Shown in pieces: positions 30,019-41,238 of a stretch of 64,000 bases of DNA; the first letter of the stretch is position 1, and the number at the start of each line of letters is the position of its first letter. A program made the position numbers and the translations under genes. The stretch covers positions 1 to 64,000 of the forward strand of contig NZ_RAHH01000010.1 of NCBI RefSeq assembly GCF_003602095.1. Reading direction: 5' to 3'. Source of the stretch: Rahnella woolbedingensis (lineage in GTDB: Bacteria > Pseudomonadota > Gammaproteobacteria > Enterobacterales > Enterobacteriaceae). A model generated the notes under the pieces. That model searched no databases and was not told the origin of the DNA. It was given only the letters and a program-made list of their open reading frames with translations.

Positions 30019-30657
30019 GTGCGACATCCCTTAGTGACACTGCTGCTGACCGCCGCAGTCATGGTGACAGCAGGTTGCGGATTCCATTTACGTGGAAAAA
30101 CCAACGTTCCTGACGAACTGCAAACAATTGTTTTAGACAGTGGGGATCCGTATGGTCCGATGACTCGTGATATCAGGACTCAGCTGCGTCTGAGCAATGT
30201 GACCATTGTTGAAGATCCAACCACGCAGCAGCGTAAGGATATCCCGTCGCTGCGCGTGGGTCCGGAAGTCACTGGCCAGAGTACGGCGTCGATCTTCCAG
30301 GACGGTAAAACCGCTGAGTACCAGATGGAAATGAACCTGAGTGCAACGGTTCTGATGCCGGGTAAAGACATTTATCCAATCCACGTGAAAGTGTTCCGTT
30401 CGTTCTTTGACAACCCGTTAACGGCGCTGGCAAAAGATAACGAGCAGGACATTATTCTCGAGGAAATGCGTCAGCAGGCTGCCCAGCAGCTGATCCGTAA
30501 GTTGCTGACCGTTCATGCCTCTGAACTGCACAAAGCAGAAGATGTCGGCGCGCGTCAGGTAGAAGTCATTTCTACCGGTGCATCCGCTGCCAGCGAGTCG
30601 TCTGAGGATACCAAAGAGGTACCACCAACGACTTCGTCCAGCACTTCTGTAAAATGA
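30019..30657 (+). CDS. lptE: LPS-assembly lipoprotein LptE
   Basis: Outer membrane lipoprotein that plugs the LptD barrel during LPS insertion. The lipobox VTAGC places the lipidated cysteine at residue 20, followed by GFHLRG. I chose GTG 30019 because AAGGAGG lies just upstream and [10 protein letters not shown] aligns with E. coli; the frame is open six codons further back. It has 212 residues (193 in E. coli), the excess being a Ser/Thr-rich tail. Its stop overlaps the holA start. Confidence 0.95.
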   Translation: MRHPLVTLLLTAAVMVTAGCGFHLRGKTNVPDELQTIVLDSGDPYGPMTRDIRTQLRLSNVTIVEDPTTQQRKDIPSLRVGPEVTGQSTASIFQDGKTAEYQMEMNLSATVLMPGKDIYPIHVKVFRSFFDNPLTALAKDNEQDIILEEMRQQAAQQLIRKLLTVHASELHKAEDVGARQVEVISTGASAASESSEDTKEVPPTTSSSTSVK

Positions 30658-31694
30658 TCCGAGTTTATCCGGAACAACTTGCCGCGCAGCTCCGTGAGGG
30701 GCTGCGCGCTTGTTATGTGTTATGTGGCAACGATCCTTTGCTGCTACAGGAAAGCCAGGACAGCATCCGCAAAGCGGCACAGCTGGCTGATTTCCAGGAG
30801 CATTACACCTTTATCATTGATAACCATACGGAATGGGAATCAATCTTCAGCATCTGTCAGGCGCTCAGCCTTTTCGCCAGCCGTCAGACCCTGATGCTTA
30901 TCCTGCCCGAAAATGGTCCGACAGCGCCGGTAGCCGAACAACTTCTTAAGCTGACGACGTTATTGCATGACGACATTCTGCTGTTGTTACGTGGAACCAA
31001 GCTGACCAAAGCCCAGGAAAACAGCGCATGGTTTAAAGCGCTGAGTGACAAAGGTGTTTTTGTCAGTTGTCAGACTCCCGAGCAGGCTCAGTTGCCGCGC
31101 TGGGTTTCACGCCGTGCAAAAGAGTTATCCCTTGAGCTTGATGAGCCCGCCAATCAGCTGTTGTGCTATTGCTATGAAGGCAATCTGCTGGCGTTAGCGC
31201 AATCTCTGGAGCGTCTTTCCCTGCTCTATCCGGATGGCAAACTCACGCTGCCACGCGTCGAAGAAGCTGTGAATGACGCCGCGCACTTTACGCCATATCA
31301 CTGGCTGGATGCCCTGCTTGCGGGTAAAAGTAAACGCGCCTGGCATATTTTGCGTCAGCTGCAACAGGAAGACAGCGAGCCGGTCATTTTACTGCGCACC
31401 GTGCAACGCGAACTTCTGATGTTGCTGAATCTGAAACGCAAAATGGATAGCACGCCGCTTCGCACGTTGTTTGATCAGCAAAAAGTCTGGCAAAACCGCC
31501 GGGCACTGGTGACGCAGGCACTGCAACGCTTATCGCTTGAGCAACTTTCTCTGGCCGTGCGTTTACTGACTCAGATGGAAATTACGCTCAAACAAGATTA
31601 CGGCCAGTCAGTCTGGTCAGAGCTTGAAAGCCTCTCCATGCTATTATGTGGAAAACCATTACCCACTCATTTCGCTGGTTTGGGTTCGTATTGA
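30654..31694 (+). CDS. holA: DNA polymerase III delta subunit
   Basis: Clamp-loader subunit that opens the beta sliding clamp. The 346 residues match E. coli HolA (343), and the N-terminus [13 protein letters not shown] and the clamp-opening region align well. It overlaps the lptE stop by ATGA, so the two are translationally coupled; nadD follows 14 nt later. Confidence 0.96.
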   Translation: MIRVYPEQLAAQLREGLRACYVLCGNDPLLLQESQDSIRKAAQLADFQEHYTFIIDNHTEWESIFSICQALSLFASRQTLMLILPENGPTAPVAEQLLKLTTLLHDDILLLLRGTKLTKAQENSAWFKALSDKGVFVSCQTPEQAQLPRWVSRRAKELSLELDEPANQLLCYCYEGNLLALAQSLERLSLLYPDGKLTLPRVEEAVNDAAHFTPYHWLDALLAGKSKRAWHILRQLQQEDSEPVILLRTVQRELLMLLNLKRKMDSTPLRTLFDQQKVWQNRRALVTQALQRLSLEQLSLAVRLLTQMEITLKQDYGQSVWSELESLSMLLCGKPLPTHFAGLGSY

Positions 31695-31708
31695 AGTCAG
31701 GTATCAGT

Positions 31709-32389
31709 ATGCCGCGTAACACCTCTCTTACTTCATCTTCCGGCTCTGTACAGCTGCTGGCTTTTTTTGGCGGAACGTTTGACCCGATCCATTATGGTCA
31801 TCTGAAACCGGTGGCCGGTCTGGCGAAAATCGCCGGGTTTGATCAGGTGATCCTGCTGCCTAATAATGTCCCGCCGCATCGTCCGCAGCCCGAAGCCAGC
31901 GCACAACAGCGGCTGGAAATGGTGGAACTTGCGGTCGCCGCAGACCCGCTGTTTTCTGTTGATCCGCGGGAACTGACAGTCGATACGCCCTCCTACACCA
32001 TTGAGACACTTGCAACGTTACGTAAAGAACATGGCGATGATTGCCCGCTGGCGTTTATCATTGGTCAGGATTCATTACTGACGCTGCATAAATGGCACCG
32101 CTGGGAATCATTGCTGGATTTTTGTCATCTGGTGGTGATGGCGCGACCGGGCTACAAAGAGCAACTTGATACGCCAGAATTGCAGAATTGGTATGACGCC
32201 CATCGGGTGACCGGGGCGGAAAAGCTCAAACAGAAGCCTTGCGGATTTATTTATCAGGCCAATACGCCACTGCTGGATATTTCAGCGACGGAAATCCGTG
32301 AACGGCGCCATGCGGGGCTTGATTGCTCAGATTTACTGCCAGCTGCCGTTGAGCACTATATAGAATCGCAGGGCTTGTACCGCCAGTAG
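31709..32389 (+). CDS. nadD: Nicotinate-nucleotide adenylyltransferase
   Basis: Adenylates nicotinate mononucleotide to deamido-NAD in NAD synthesis. The nucleotidyltransferase motif [12 protein letters not shown] holds the HxGH signature, and the C-terminal ISATEIRER motif is present. The frame is open far into holA; ATG 31709 after the holA stop gives 226 residues. E. coli NadD has 213 and begins close to the GGTFDP motif, so this one has about a dozen extra Ser/Thr-rich N-terminal residues, or a start further in. Confidence 0.93.
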   Translation: MPRNTSLTSSSGSVQLLAFFGGTFDPIHYGHLKPVAGLAKIAGFDQVILLPNNVPPHRPQPEASAQQRLEMVELAVAADPLFSVDPRELTVDTPSYTIETLATLRKEHGDDCPLAFIIGQDSLLTLHKWHRWESLLDFCHLVVMARPGYKEQLDTPELQNWYDAHRVTGAEKLKQKPCGFIYQANTPLLDISATEIRERRHAGLDCSDLLPAAVEHYIESQGLYRQ

Positions 32390-32595
32390 CGAACGCGTGC
32401 TATACTGCGCCGCTTAATTTCGGCTCTCGATAACGCTGCGTCACTGACCAATACAATGTATTGATTGTTAAACGTTTTAAGCTGTTTTCCTGATAACCGC
32501 TATGTTTATCCATCATGAGACTGACTGTCGCTTCGGTGCCACACCGGCGAACGTCTTGTGGTGTCAATTGTTTCAAACATCCCCAGGGGGAACCT

Positions 32596-32913
32596 TTGCA
32601 AGGTAAAGCGCTCCAAGATTTTGTTGTCGATAAAGTCGACGACCTGAAAGCACAAGACATCATTGCCATTGATGTTAAAGGTAAATCAAGCATCACTGAC
32701 TGCATGATTATTTGTACCGGTACATCCAGCCGTCATGTGATGTCCATCGCCGGACATCTGGTTGAAGAAATTAAAGCCGTCGGCCTTGATGCGATGGGCG
32801 TGAAAGGCATTAACGAAGCTGACTGGGTTGTTGTCGATCTGGGCGAAGTGATCGTTCACGTTATGCAGGAAGAAAGCCGCCAGTTGTATGAGCTTGAGAA
32901 ACTCTGGGGCTGA
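32596..32913 (+). CDS. rsfS: Ribosomal silencing factor RsfS
   Basis: Binds ribosomal protein uL14 and blocks subunit joining during starvation. I place the start at TTG 32596, preceded by CAGGGGGAACC, because the product ([19 protein letters not shown] near its start) then has exactly 105 residues as in E. coli. The upstream open frame to 32515 shows no homology. It lies 3 nt before rlmH. Confidence 0.93.
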   Translation: MQGKALQDFVVDKVDDLKAQDIIAIDVKGKSSITDCMIICTGTSSRHVMSIAGHLVEEIKAVGLDAMGVKGINEADWVVVDLGEVIVHVMQEESRQLYELEKLWG

Positions 32914-32916
32914 TGC

Positions 32917-33387
32917 GTGAAGCTGCAACTTGTCGCCGTCGGCACTAAAATGCCTGACTGGGTACAAACCGGTTTCAATGACTATCTGCACCGCTTTCCA
33001 AAAGACATGCCGTTTGAACTGACAGAAGTTCCGGCAGGGAAGCGCGGGAAGAACGCAGATATCAAACGCATTCTTGAGAAAGAAGGCGAGCTGATGCTGG
33101 CCGCTGTCGGTAAAGGGAATCGCATTGTGACGCTGGATATTCCAGGGACACCGTGGGAAACCCCGCAACTGGCGCAACAACTGGAACGCTGGAAACAGGA
33201 CGGACGAAATGTCAGCCTGCTGATCGGCGGTCCGGAAGGGTTAGCTCCAGCCTGCAAGGCTGCGGCAGAACAGAGCTGGTCGCTCTCTCCGTTGACACTT
33301 CCTCACCCGCTGGTTCGGGTTCTGGTCGCGGAAAGTCTTTACCGTGCCTGGAGTATTACCACTAATCATCCATACCACCGCGAATAA
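32917..33387 (+). CDS. rlmH: 23S rRNA pseudouridine-1915 N3-methyltransferase RlmH
   Basis: SPOUT-family methyltransferase acting on pseudouridine 1915 in helix 69 of the assembled 70S ribosome. The trefoil-knot SAM-binding motif LIGGPEGL is visible, and the C-terminus [20 protein letters not shown] matches the family. It starts with GTG, has 156 residues (155 in E. coli), and begins 3 nt after rsfS. Confidence 0.97.
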   Translation: MKLQLVAVGTKMPDWVQTGFNDYLHRFPKDMPFELTEVPAGKRGKNADIKRILEKEGELMLAAVGKGNRIVTLDIPGTPWETPQLAQQLERWKQDGRNVSLLIGGPEGLAPACKAAAEQSWSLSPLTLPHPLVRVLVAESLYRAWSITTNHPYHRE

Positions 33388-33425
33388 CGGGTGGTGAATG
33401 TCAGCAACATGAATTAAGTAGTGGG

Positions 33426-35330
33426 ATGAAAATAGATCGTAACCCTTTTCGCGACTATACGGCTGAATCAGCCCTCTTTGTGCGCCGTGCACTGGTGGCG
33501 TTCATCGGCATTCTGCTACTTAGCGGTGTCCTGGCCTTCAATCTCTATAATCTGCAAATTGTCCGGTTTCAGGATTACCAAACCCGTTCCAATGATAACC
33601 GCATCAAGCTGGTGCCGATAGCACCTAGCCGCGGGATTATCTATGACCGCAATGGCACCCCGCTGGCGCTGAACCGGACTATTTATCAGTTGGAACTGGT
33701 GCCGGAAAAGGTCGACGATTTGCAGGCCACGCTCGATGGCCTCAGACCGATTGTTGATCTCACAGATGATGATATCGACAACTTCAAAAAAGAACGTCAG
33801 CGCTCGCGTCGTTTTACTTCTATTGCGGTTAAAACGGCCCTGACCGAAGTCCAGGTTGCGCGTTTTTCCGTGAACCAGTTTCATTTCCCCGGCGTTGAAG
33901 TCAAAGGCTATCAGCGTCGCTATTATCCTTACGGCTCCGCCCTGACGCACGTGATCGGCTATGTATCGAAAATTAACGACCGCGATGTCGAACGTCTGGA
34001 TAAAGACGGCATTCTGGCTAACTACGCAGCGACACACGATATCGGTAAGCTCGGTATTGAACGTTATTACGAAGATACCCTGCATGGTAAAACCGGTTAT
34101 GAAGAAGTTGAAGTCAATAACCGTGGCCGCGTTATCCGCCAGTTGCATGAAGAACCCCCGCAGGCCGGAAAAGACATTTATCTGACCATCGATCTGCCTC
34201 TGCAACAGTATATCGAAGTGCTGCTGACCGGCAGCCGTGCGGCAGTCGTTGTCACCGATCCCCGCGATGGAGCGATTCGGGCGCTCGTTTCCAACCCGAG
34301 CTATGACCCGAACCTGTTTGTTGATGGTATCTCCAGCAAAGATTACAGCGGTCTGTTAAACGATCCGAACAAGCCGCTGATCAACCGTGCAACGCAGGGG
34401 GTTTACCCGCCAGCCTCGACCGTGAAACCGTACATTTCGGTTTCTGCACTGACCTCTGGCGTGATCACTAAAAACACTTCACTGTTCGATCCGGGCTGGT
34501 GGCAGTTGCCGGGGTCAGACAAGCGTTATCGTGACTGGAAACACTGGGGGCATGGTCGTCTGAATGTGACCAAAGCACTTGAGGAATCGGCTGATACTTT
34601 CTTCTATCAGGTGGCCTATGATATGGGCATTGACCGTCTTTCCGAGTGGATGGGCAAATTTGGTTACGGGCATTACAGCGGCATCGATTTATCGGAAGAA
34701 CGCAGCGGTAATATGCCTAACCGCGACTGGAAGTTTAAACGCTTCAAAAAACCCTGGTATCAGGGCGACACCATTCCGGTGGGTATCGGTCAGGGTTACT
34801 GGACCGCTACGCCAATACAAATCATGAAAGCCATGACCACGCTTATCAATGACGGCGATGTCAAAACGCCGCATTTGCTGCTGAGTACCAAAGTTGACGG
34901 CCAGCAGGTGCCGTACAAACAACAGGAAACCACGCAAATTGGTGACATCCATTCCGGCTATTGGGAAATCGCCAAAGACGGAATGTACGGCGTGGCTAAC
35001 CGCCCGAACGGGACTGCACGTAAATATTTTGCTGATGCGCCTTACAAAGCGGCGGCTAAATCCGGGACAGCACAAGTTTACGGTTTGAAAGCCAATGAAA
35101 TCTATAATGCGCATAAAATCGCTGAGCATCTGCGTGACCATAAGCTGATGACCTCTTTTGCTCCGTATGACAAACCGACCGTGGCCGTGGCCGTGGTGCT
35201 GGAAAACGGTGGCGCAGGTCCGGCGGTGGGCACAATTTCCCGCCAGATACTCGACCATATTTTATTGGGCGACAACACGACACAATTACCGGCTGACGCG
35301 CCAGCGCCGCCGGGAACCGAAGGTGATTAA
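33426..35330 (+). CDS. mrdA: Penicillin-binding protein 2 (MrdA)
   Basis: Class B transpeptidase of the elongasome, needed for rod shape. One N-terminal membrane span lies at about 20-45, followed by the PBP dimerisation domain. The transpeptidase motifs are STVK (in PPASTVKPY), SAD (EESADTFF) and KSGTAQ. The 634 residues match E. coli PBP2 (633). It lies 7 nt before its SEDS partner mrdB. Confidence 0.97.
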   Translation: MKIDRNPFRDYTAESALFVRRALVAFIGILLLSGVLAFNLYNLQIVRFQDYQTRSNDNRIKLVPIAPSRGIIYDRNGTPLALNRTIYQLELVPEKVDDLQATLDGLRPIVDLTDDDIDNFKKERQRSRRFTSIAVKTALTEVQVARFSVNQFHFPGVEVKGYQRRYYPYGSALTHVIGYVSKINDRDVERLDKDGILANYAATHDIGKLGIERYYEDTLHGKTGYEEVEVNNRGRVIRQLHEEPPQAGKDIYLTIDLPLQQYIEVLLTGSRAAVVVTDPRDGAIRALVSNPSYDPNLFVDGISSKDYSGLLNDPNKPLINRATQGVYPPASTVKPYISVSALTSGVITKNTSLFDPGWWQLPGSDKRYRDWKHWGHGRLNVTKALEESADTFFYQVAYDMGIDRLSEWMGKFGYGHYSGIDLSEERSGNMPNRDWKFKRFKKPWYQGDTIPVGIGQGYWTATPIQIMKAMTTLINDGDVKTPHLLLSTKVDGQQVPYKQQETTQIGDIHSGYWEIAKDGMYGVANRPNGTARKYFADAPYKAAAKSGTAQVYGLKANEIYNAHKIAEHLRDHKLMTSFAPYDKPTVAVAVVLENGGAGPAVGTISRQILDHILLGDNTTQLPADAPAPPGTEGD

Positions 35331-35336
35331 CCGTCA

Positions 35337-36449
35337 ATGACTGAGAACCAACAGAAAAGATCATTGTGGTCGAAAATGCATATCGACCTGACAATGTTGC
35401 TGATCATACTTGCGCTGCTGACGTACAGTGCGTTTGTCATGTGGAGCGCCAGCGGTCAGGACATGGGCATGATGGAGCGCAAAATCGGCCAGATCCTGAT
35501 GGGACTGGTGATTATGCTGGTGATGGCGCAAATCCCGCCACGCGTTTATGAAAGCTGGGCACCCTATCTCTATATTTTTTGCGTATTCCTGTTGGTGCTG
35601 GTGGATGCCTTCGGCAGTATCAGTAAAGGTGCGCAACGCTGGCTGGATCTGGGGATCATCAAATTCCAGCCATCGGAGCTGGCGAAAATCGCCGTACCTC
35701 TGATGGTCGCGCGGTTTATCAACCGCGACGTTTGTCCGCCGTCGCTGAAAAATACCGCTATCGCCCTGGCGCTGATCTTCATCCCTACCCTGCTGGTGGC
35801 CGCGCAACCCGATCTGGGCACCTCGATTCTGATTGCCGCCTCTGGTCTGTTTGTTCTGTTCCTGTCCGGCATGAGCTGGAAACTGATCGCCGTTGCCGCG
35901 ATTCTGGTTGCCGCGTTTATCCCGATTTTATGGTTCTTCCTGATGCACGATTATCAGCGTGACCGCGTCATGATGTTACTCGATCCGGAAAGCGATCCGC
36001 TGGGTGCGGGCTATCATATTATTCAGTCAAAAATTGCCATCGGCTCGGGCGGTCTGTCCGGCAAAGGCTGGCTGCACGGTACGCAATCGCAGCTGGAATT
36101 CCTGCCGGAACGACACACCGACTTTATCTTTGCCGTACTGGCTGAAGAACTTGGCCTGATAGGTGTACTGGTACTGCTGGGGCTTTATCTGTGCCTCATC
36201 ATGCGCGGACTGGTGATTGCGGCCAATGCGCAAACCACTTTCGGGCGCGTGATGTCCGGCGGACTAATGCTGATCCTGTTCGTTTATGTCTTTGTTAACA
36301 TCGGCATGGTCAGTGGCATTGTCCCGGTAGTTGGGGTACCTTTGCCTCTGGTCAGCTATGGCGGGTCAGCACTCATCGTGCTAATGGCAGGGTTTGGTAT
36401 CGTCATGTCGATACATACTCATCGAAAAATGTTGTCAAAAAATTTATAG
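35337..36449 (+). CDS. mrdB: Rod-shape SEDS glycosyltransferase RodA
   Basis: Peptidoglycan polymerase of the elongasome that acts with PBP2. The 370 residues equal E. coli RodA, with about ten hydrophobic spans. SEDS hallmarks are visible: the [10 protein letters not shown] loop, QPDLGTS and the C-terminal [16 protein letters not shown]. It lies between mrdA and rlpA in the conserved operon. Confidence 0.97.
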   Translation: MTENQQKRSLWSKMHIDLTMLLIILALLTYSAFVMWSASGQDMGMMERKIGQILMGLVIMLVMAQIPPRVYESWAPYLYIFCVFLLVLVDAFGSISKGAQRWLDLGIIKFQPSELAKIAVPLMVARFINRDVCPPSLKNTAIALALIFIPTLLVAAQPDLGTSILIAASGLFVLFLSGMSWKLIAVAAILVAAFIPILWFFLMHDYQRDRVMMLLDPESDPLGAGYHIIQSKIAIGSGGLSGKGWLHGTQSQLEFLPERHTDFIFAVLAEELGLIGVLVLLGLYLCLIMRGLVIAANAQTTFGRVMSGGLMLILFVYVFVNIGMVSGIVPVVGVPLPLVSYGGSALIVLMAGFGIVMSIHTHRKMLSKNL

Positions 36450-36458
36450 AGGTGAGCA

Positions 36459-37610
36459 ATGCGTAAGGAGTGGCTTGGAGCTGTCATTATCGGTTTGCTG
36501 TTAAGTGGCTGTGCCACTGACGATACCCAGCAACAACAACCGGCACCGCAACAAGCCTACAACGGCCCAGTGGTGGAAATCGGCGGGGCTGATCCGCGTT
36601 ACGAACCTTATAATCAGGGCACGATGCAGGATTATACCGTTAACGGTAAGACCTATAAGATAATCAAAGACCCATCCAATTTCTCTCAGGTCGGTCAGGC
36701 CGCCTGGTATGGCCAGGAAAATGGCGGCAATATGACCGCTATCGGTGAAGAATTCGACCCGACTGCCATGACTGCCGCTCATCCGACGCTGCCTATTCCT
36801 AGTTATGTTCGTGTCACTAACATGGCGACGGGCCGTATGCTGGTGGTGCGTGTTAACGACCGTGGCCCTTACGTGCCGGGCAAAATCATTGACCTGTCAC
36901 AGGCCGCAGCAGATCGCCTGAATCTGACCAACAGTACTAAAGTTCGCATCGATTTCATCAACGTGGCACAGGACGGCACGCTGTCTGGCCCGGGTACAAT
37001 TGGTACGACGGTCGCGAAACAATCTTACGCTCTGCCCTCGCGCCCAAGTTTAGGTGCCAGCAGCATGGGCACGCCTACGCTCAGCGCTCAGCCAGTCGAT
37101 ACTTCCGATGTGCGCCCGATCAGCAACAGTACCCTGAGCAATCCGAATGCTGCGCCATTAACCAATGACGAAGATAACGGCGGTGCGGTGGCCTCAGCGC
37201 CAACGGCGACCACTCAGTCGGGTAACAGCGGCGGCGGGTTTCTGAGCGCGCCAACACCTCTGCGTCAGGGCGTGTTAGAAGGCAGCGAACCTGTAGCAGC
37301 AGCTCCGGTTGCTGTCGCCAGCGCCGCACCGATAGCCGCTGCGGCGGCCTCTGCAGCACCTGCGCATACTTCGGCAATCCCAACTTCAGGCTATATGGTA
37401 CAAGTTGGCGCACTGAGCAATCCTCAGAACGCGCAGTTGTGGCAAAAAAGCCTCAGCCAGCGTTTCTCTGTACCGGGTAAAGTGCAGGCGAATGGCAGCA
37501 CCTACCGCGTGCAGCTTGGCCCTTTCAGCACCCGCCAGCAGGCTGAACAGCTGAAACAGCGACTGTCCAGCGAAGCCCAGCAGCAGTCCTTTATTACTGC
37601 CAGTATGTAA
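36459..37610 (+). CDS. rlpA: Septal-ring lytic transglycosylase-family lipoprotein RlpA
   Basis: Outer membrane lipoprotein. The lipobox LLSGC puts the lipidated cysteine at 18, a double-psi beta-barrel domain covers about 75-170 (QAAWYGQENGGNMTAIGE, NDRGPYVPGKIIDLS), and a SPOR domain covers about 305-380 and binds denuded glycan at division sites. Between them lies a long Ala/Ser/Pro/Thr-rich linker. RlpA is a lytic transglycosylase in Pseudomonas; activity in enterobacteria is less clear. The 383 residues exceed E. coli RlpA (362) through the linker. Confidence 0.94.
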   Translation: MRKEWLGAVIIGLLLSGCATDDTQQQQPAPQQAYNGPVVEIGGADPRYEPYNQGTMQDYTVNGKTYKIIKDPSNFSQVGQAAWYGQENGGNMTAIGEEFDPTAMTAAHPTLPIPSYVRVTNMATGRMLVVRVNDRGPYVPGKIIDLSQAAADRLNLTNSTKVRIDFINVAQDGTLSGPGTIGTTVAKQSYALPSRPSLGASSMGTPTLSAQPVDTSDVRPISNSTLSNPNAAPLTNDEDNGGAVASAPTATTQSGNSGGGFLSAPTPLRQGVLEGSEPVAAAPVAVASAAPIAAAAASAAPAHTSAIPTSGYMVQVGALSNPQNAQLWQKSLSQRFSVPGKVQANGSTYRVQLGPFSTRQQAEQLKQRLSSEAQQQSFITASM

Positions 37611-37618
37611 TTTTAAAG

Positions 37619-37642
37619 ACGGGGCTGTGGCCCCGTTCTTAT
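37619..37642 (+). terminator. Terminator after rlpA
   Basis: Seven-base stem ACGGGGC/GCCCCGT with loop TGTG followed by TCTTAT. Moderate strength; it separates the mrdAB-rlpA operon from dacA. Confidence 0.65.
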
Positions 37643-37781
37643 CAATGCCCTTTGTTATAAATACCCGCTCTTATAAGTAAAAATCAGTAAGCGCCGGTAA
37701 TCGAAGATGTCTGACTTATGACTCTTCTGCTATAGTGGCGCACGTTTATCACTTACTCCCACGGATGTTGTTGTCCCGATC

Positions 37782-38990
37782 ATGAAACTTGTAAATACTT
37801 CACGTTTAGTCAAAAGCCTCGCATTTGGCACCGTAATCACTTTGAGTGCAGCGTCCGCCTATGCCGACGATGTTAATTTAAAAACAATGATCCCTGGCGT
37901 TCCGCAAATTGATGCTGAAGCCTATGTCCTGATCGACTACAACTCCGGTAAAGTTCTGGCAGAAATGAATGCCGACGCTCGCCGCGACCCTGCCAGCCTG
38001 ACAAAAATGATGACCAGTTATGTTATTGGTCAGTCCATCAAAGCCGGCAAAATCTCCCCGACGGATATCGTGACCGTAGGTCAGGACGCCTGGGCGACCG
38101 GCAATCCGGTGTTCAAAGGCTCTTCCCTGATGTTCCTCAAACCAGGCGATCGTGTGCCGGTTTCTGAGCTGAACCGCGGGATCATCCTGCAATCAGGTAA
38201 CGACGCCTGTGTGGCGATGGCCGACCACGTTGCCGGCAGCCAGGACGCTTTCGTCGCTATCATGAACAACTACGTGAACGCACTGGGTCTGAAAAATACC
38301 CACTTCGGTACCGTACATGGTCTGGATGCAGCCGGTCAGTACAGCTCCGCCCGCGACATGGCGCTGATTGGTCAGGCGCTGATCCGTGATGTGCCGGAAG
38401 AGTACGCCACCTACAAAGAGAAAGAATTCACCTTCAATAATATCCGCCAGATGAACCGTAACGGTTTGCTGTGGGATAACAGCCTGAACGTGGATGGCAT
38501 TAAAACCGGTCATACTGACTCTGCAGGTTACAACCTGGTGGCTTCCGCAACCGAAGGCCAGATGCGTCTGATCTCTGCCGTCATGGGCGGTCATACCTAT
38601 AAAGGCCGTGAAGTTGAGAGTAAAAAACTGCTGACCTGGGGCTTCCGCTTCTTCGAAACCGTTTCTCCGCTGAAAGCCGGTAAAGAGTTTGCCTCTGAAC
38701 CAGTCTGGTTTGGCGATACCGACCGTGTTGCGCTGGGCGTCGAGAAAGATGCTTACCTGACTATTCCGCGTGGCCGCATGAAGGACCTGAAAGCCAGCTA
38801 TGTGCTGAACACCCCTGAATTGCATGCGCCGTTGCAGAAAAACCAGGTGGTTGGCTCAATCAATTTCCAGCTTGATGGCAAAACGATTGATGAACGCCCT
38901 CTGGTGGTCATGAATGAAGTGAAAGAAGGCGGCTTCTTCGGTCGCATCGTGGATTACATCAAACTGATGTTCCACCACTGGTTCGGTTAA
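37782..38990 (+). CDS. dacA: D-alanyl-D-alanine carboxypeptidase DacA (PBP5)
   Basis: Periplasmic carboxypeptidase that trims pentapeptide side chains. The signal peptide is about 28 residues (cleavage near AYA-DD). The penicilloyl-serine motif SLTK spans Ser72-Lys75, with SGN in QSGNDACVA and KTG in [13 protein letters not shown]-terminal amphipathic helix (about the last 20 residues, [16 protein letters not shown]) tethers it to the inner membrane. The 402 residues match E. coli PBP5 (403). Confidence 0.97.
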   Translation: MKLVNTSRLVKSLAFGTVITLSAASAYADDVNLKTMIPGVPQIDAEAYVLIDYNSGKVLAEMNADARRDPASLTKMMTSYVIGQSIKAGKISPTDIVTVGQDAWATGNPVFKGSSLMFLKPGDRVPVSELNRGIILQSGNDACVAMADHVAGSQDAFVAIMNNYVNALGLKNTHFGTVHGLDAAGQYSSARDMALIGQALIRDVPEEYATYKEKEFTFNNIRQMNRNGLLWDNSLNVDGIKTGHTDSAGYNLVASATEGQMRLISAVMGGHTYKGREVESKKLLTWGFRFFETVSPLKAGKEFASEPVWFGDTDRVALGVEKDAYLTIPRGRMKDLKASYVLNTPELHAPLQKNQVVGSINFQLDGKTIDERPLVVMNEVKEGGFFGRIVDYIKLMFHHWFG

Positions 38991-39044
38991 GTTGCTGCTT
39001 GAAAAAGTTTGCAACAATCCCCATATAACCGGTATAGATTATGG

Positions 39045-39073
39045 CTCCCGCTACGGCGGGAGTTATACTTTTA
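39045..39073 (+). terminator. Hairpin after dacA
   Basis: Seven-base stem CTCCCGC/GCGGGAG with loop TACG, followed by TTATACTTTT. A probable intrinsic terminator. Confidence 0.65.
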
Positions 39074-39114
39074 GAGACAAAACTTAATACGTTGTACAAC
39101 ACGCTGGAGTGCAC

Positions 39115-39378
39115 ATGAAAACCAAACTGAACGAACTGCTCGAATTCCCTTGTCCCTTTACTTACAAAGTAATGGGCCTGGCACAACCCGAGCTGGTGGA
39201 CCAGGTTGTGGAAGTCGTGCAACGCCATGCGCCTGGTGACTACAATCCTCAGGTAAAACCGAGCAGTAAAGGGAATTACCACTCCGTTTCTATTACGATC
39301 ACGGCCACTCACATCGATCAGGTCGAAACCCTGTACGATGAGCTGGGTAATATCGAAATTGTCCGCATGGTGCTGTAA
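39115..39378 (+). CDS. ybeD: YbeD, UPF0250 family
   Basis: Small cytoplasmic protein (87 residues) with an ACT-like ferredoxin fold in its E. coli homologue. It lies before lipB in most enterobacteria, which hints at a link to lipoate metabolism or DacA, but the function is not established. ATG 39115 has GGAG 6-7 nt upstream; a GTG two codons earlier is in frame but places the Shine-Dalgarno too close. Confidence 0.93.
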   Translation: MKTKLNELLEFPCPFTYKVMGLAQPELVDQVVEVVQRHAPGDYNPQVKPSSKGNYHSVSITITATHIDQVETLYDELGNIEIVRMVL

Positions 39379-39396
39379 GCCCTTTCTGACCGAGAT

Positions 39397-39424
39397 GCGC
39401 GAAAGCCAATCTTCGCGCGTTTTC
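39397..39424 (+). terminator. Hairpin between ybeD and lipB
   Basis: Seven-base stem GCGCGAA/TTCGCGC with an 8-nt loop, followed by GTTTTCCCC. Probable weak terminator or attenuator. Confidence 0.5.
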
Positions 39425-39450
39425 CCCTTCCCTGACTGACGATAACTGCC

Positions 39451-40134
39451 GTGCAACCATATAATCCGCAAGAACGTATCGTACTGCGCCAGCTTGGCCT
39501 TCAGCCTTATGAACCTGTTTCACTGGCTATGCACCATTTCACTGAGCACCGTAACGCTGACTCACTTGATGAGATCTGGCTGGTTCAGCACCCGCGCGTT
39601 TTTACGCAAGGCCAGGCTGGCAAAGCTGAGCACGTTTTAATGCCCGGTGATATTCCGGTTATTCAAAGCGATCGCGGCGGACAGGTGACGTATCACGGTC
39701 CCGGTCAGCAGGTGATGTACGTGATGGTCGATCTCAAGCGGAAAAAACTCGGCGTCCGTCAGCTGGTCACCGCTATCGAACAAACGGTGGTGGACACGCT
39801 GGCGCATTTTTCTATTGATGCCTATCCCCGTGCCGATGCGCCGGGTGTCTACGTCGATGGCAAAAAGATTTGCTCACTCGGATTGCGCATCCGCAAAGGC
39901 TGCTCATTACATGGTCTGGCCCTGAATATTGATATGGATCTGGAGCCTTTCCATCGTATTAATCCCTGCGGATATGCCGGTCTCGAAATGACTCAGGCCA
40001 GTCTCGAAAAACCAGGATTAACGGTTGATCAGGTCATGCCTGTTCTGGTGAAATCTTTTAACCATTGTCTCGATTACCAGCAGGTGGATTATCTTCCCTG
40101 GCAGGTTGAACACTACGCATCCCAGGTGCTGTGA
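39451..40134 (+). CDS. lipB: Octanoyl-ACP:protein N-octanoyltransferase LipB
   Basis: Moves octanoate from acyl carrier protein to lipoyl domains, the step before LipA. The core motifs [12 protein letters not shown] and the catalytic-cysteine segment NPCGYAG, with Lys in [13 protein letters not shown], are present. The GTG start at 39451 gives 227 residues (213 in E. coli), with a slightly longer C-terminus. lipA follows 1.4 kb later with ybeF between them, as in E. coli. Confidence 0.96.
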   Translation: MQPYNPQERIVLRQLGLQPYEPVSLAMHHFTEHRNADSLDEIWLVQHPRVFTQGQAGKAEHVLMPGDIPVIQSDRGGQVTYHGPGQQVMYVMVDLKRKKLGVRQLVTAIEQTVVDTLAHFSIDAYPRADAPGVYVDGKKICSLGLRIRKGCSLHGLALNIDMDLEPFHRINPCGYAGLEMTQASLEKPGLTVDQVMPVLVKSFNHCLDYQQVDYLPWQVEHYASQVL

Positions 40135-40299
40135 TTTTCCTTCCAGTGCCCTAATACTGCATAACTTATAACAAGAGTTACGGTTCATTTTGATTTAATA
40201 TCATCCCGTTACTTTTTCAGCATCTCATCGCTTACGGATAAGCGCACTCCCCGGCCCCTCACTTGCCGGGACAGTCTTTTACACTGTCAGGAATGTTAT

Positions 40300-41238
40300 A
40301 TGGATAATAAAGATAGCAGTGCCAGTTTGCATAAACTTCGCAGCCTTGATCTTAATTTGCTGACCATATTTGAAGCGGTTTATATCAATAAAGGCATTGT
40401 ACACGCCGCAAACGCACTCAATCTGACCCCTTCTTCTGTCAGTCAGTCGATTAAAAAATTACGTAATATTTTTCCCGATCCGTTATTTATCCGCGACGGA
40501 CAGGGGATCAGCCCTACAGCATATGCCACCAATCTGCATAAACACATCAGTCAGGGATTCAGCTCTATTCTTACCGGCCTGGATTTCACCAGCGATAATG
40601 ATAAATCCCGCGTTCTGACTATCAGCTGCTATCCGTTTATCGCGCAAATTACCTTTCCGCTGATCCTCCGTGAACTCGAGAAAATTAACAGTCACTACAT
40701 TCTGCAACACGTGCCCCTTACCGACGCGGAAGATACGCTGATCCAGCACCGTGCAGATTTGGTTATTGATATCAGCTCGCAATTTAACCGGTCAATACAA
40801 AGCATCCGGCTGATGTCGGATAAAACAGTGCTTGTTTGCCGGCAAAATCATCCGGAGATCGACAAAACGCTAAGCGCAGAACAGGCTGCCAGCCAGCAAT
40901 ACGCCAGCGTCATGACAACTGTGGGGGATTTAAAACGAATGCAGTTTGAGATAGGCGAAGCCTTGCCTGACCGATTTGTCGCCTTTGCCAGTTTCAACGC
41001 GATTAATGTGCTTTCGATGGTCTCCGGTACTGATTTACTGGCTGTCCTGCCGGAGAGAATGGTTGATATTTTCATGCCCGCCTTCCCGGTTCAAAAATTG
41101 CAATGTGATTTACCGGTGCAGCCTTACGACATCATGATGATGTATAACAAGTCAGCGAAAAACGACAAAACGCTCAGCAAGATTATTCATGTGATCGGTG
41201 AAGCCTTCTCCCGACAGGAAACCGCTTCTGCGCTATAA
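40300..41238 (+). CDS. ybeF: LysR-family regulator YbeF
   Basis: LysR-type transcription factor of unknown target. The N-terminal helix-turn-helix (about 15-75, LDLNLLTIFEAVYINKG ... SSVSQSIKKLRN) is typical, followed by a substrate-binding domain. The 312 residues compare with 317 in E. coli YbeF, which lies at the same place between lipB and lipA. The protein is of the LeuO/NodD-like branch by its N-terminal pattern; that placement is inference. Confidence 0.87.
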   Translation: MDNKDSSASLHKLRSLDLNLLTIFEAVYINKGIVHAANALNLTPSSVSQSIKKLRNIFPDPLFIRDGQGISPTAYATNLHKHISQGFSSILTGLDFTSDNDKSRVLTISCYPFIAQITFPLILRELEKINSHYILQHVPLTDAEDTLIQHRADLVIDISSQFNRSIQSIRLMSDKTVLVCRQNHPEIDKTLSAEQAASQQYASVMTTVGDLKRMQFEIGEALPDRFVAFASFNAINVLSMVSGTDLLAVLPERMVDIFMPAFPVQKLQCDLPVQPYDIMMMYNKSAKNDKTLSKIIHVIGEAFSRQETASAL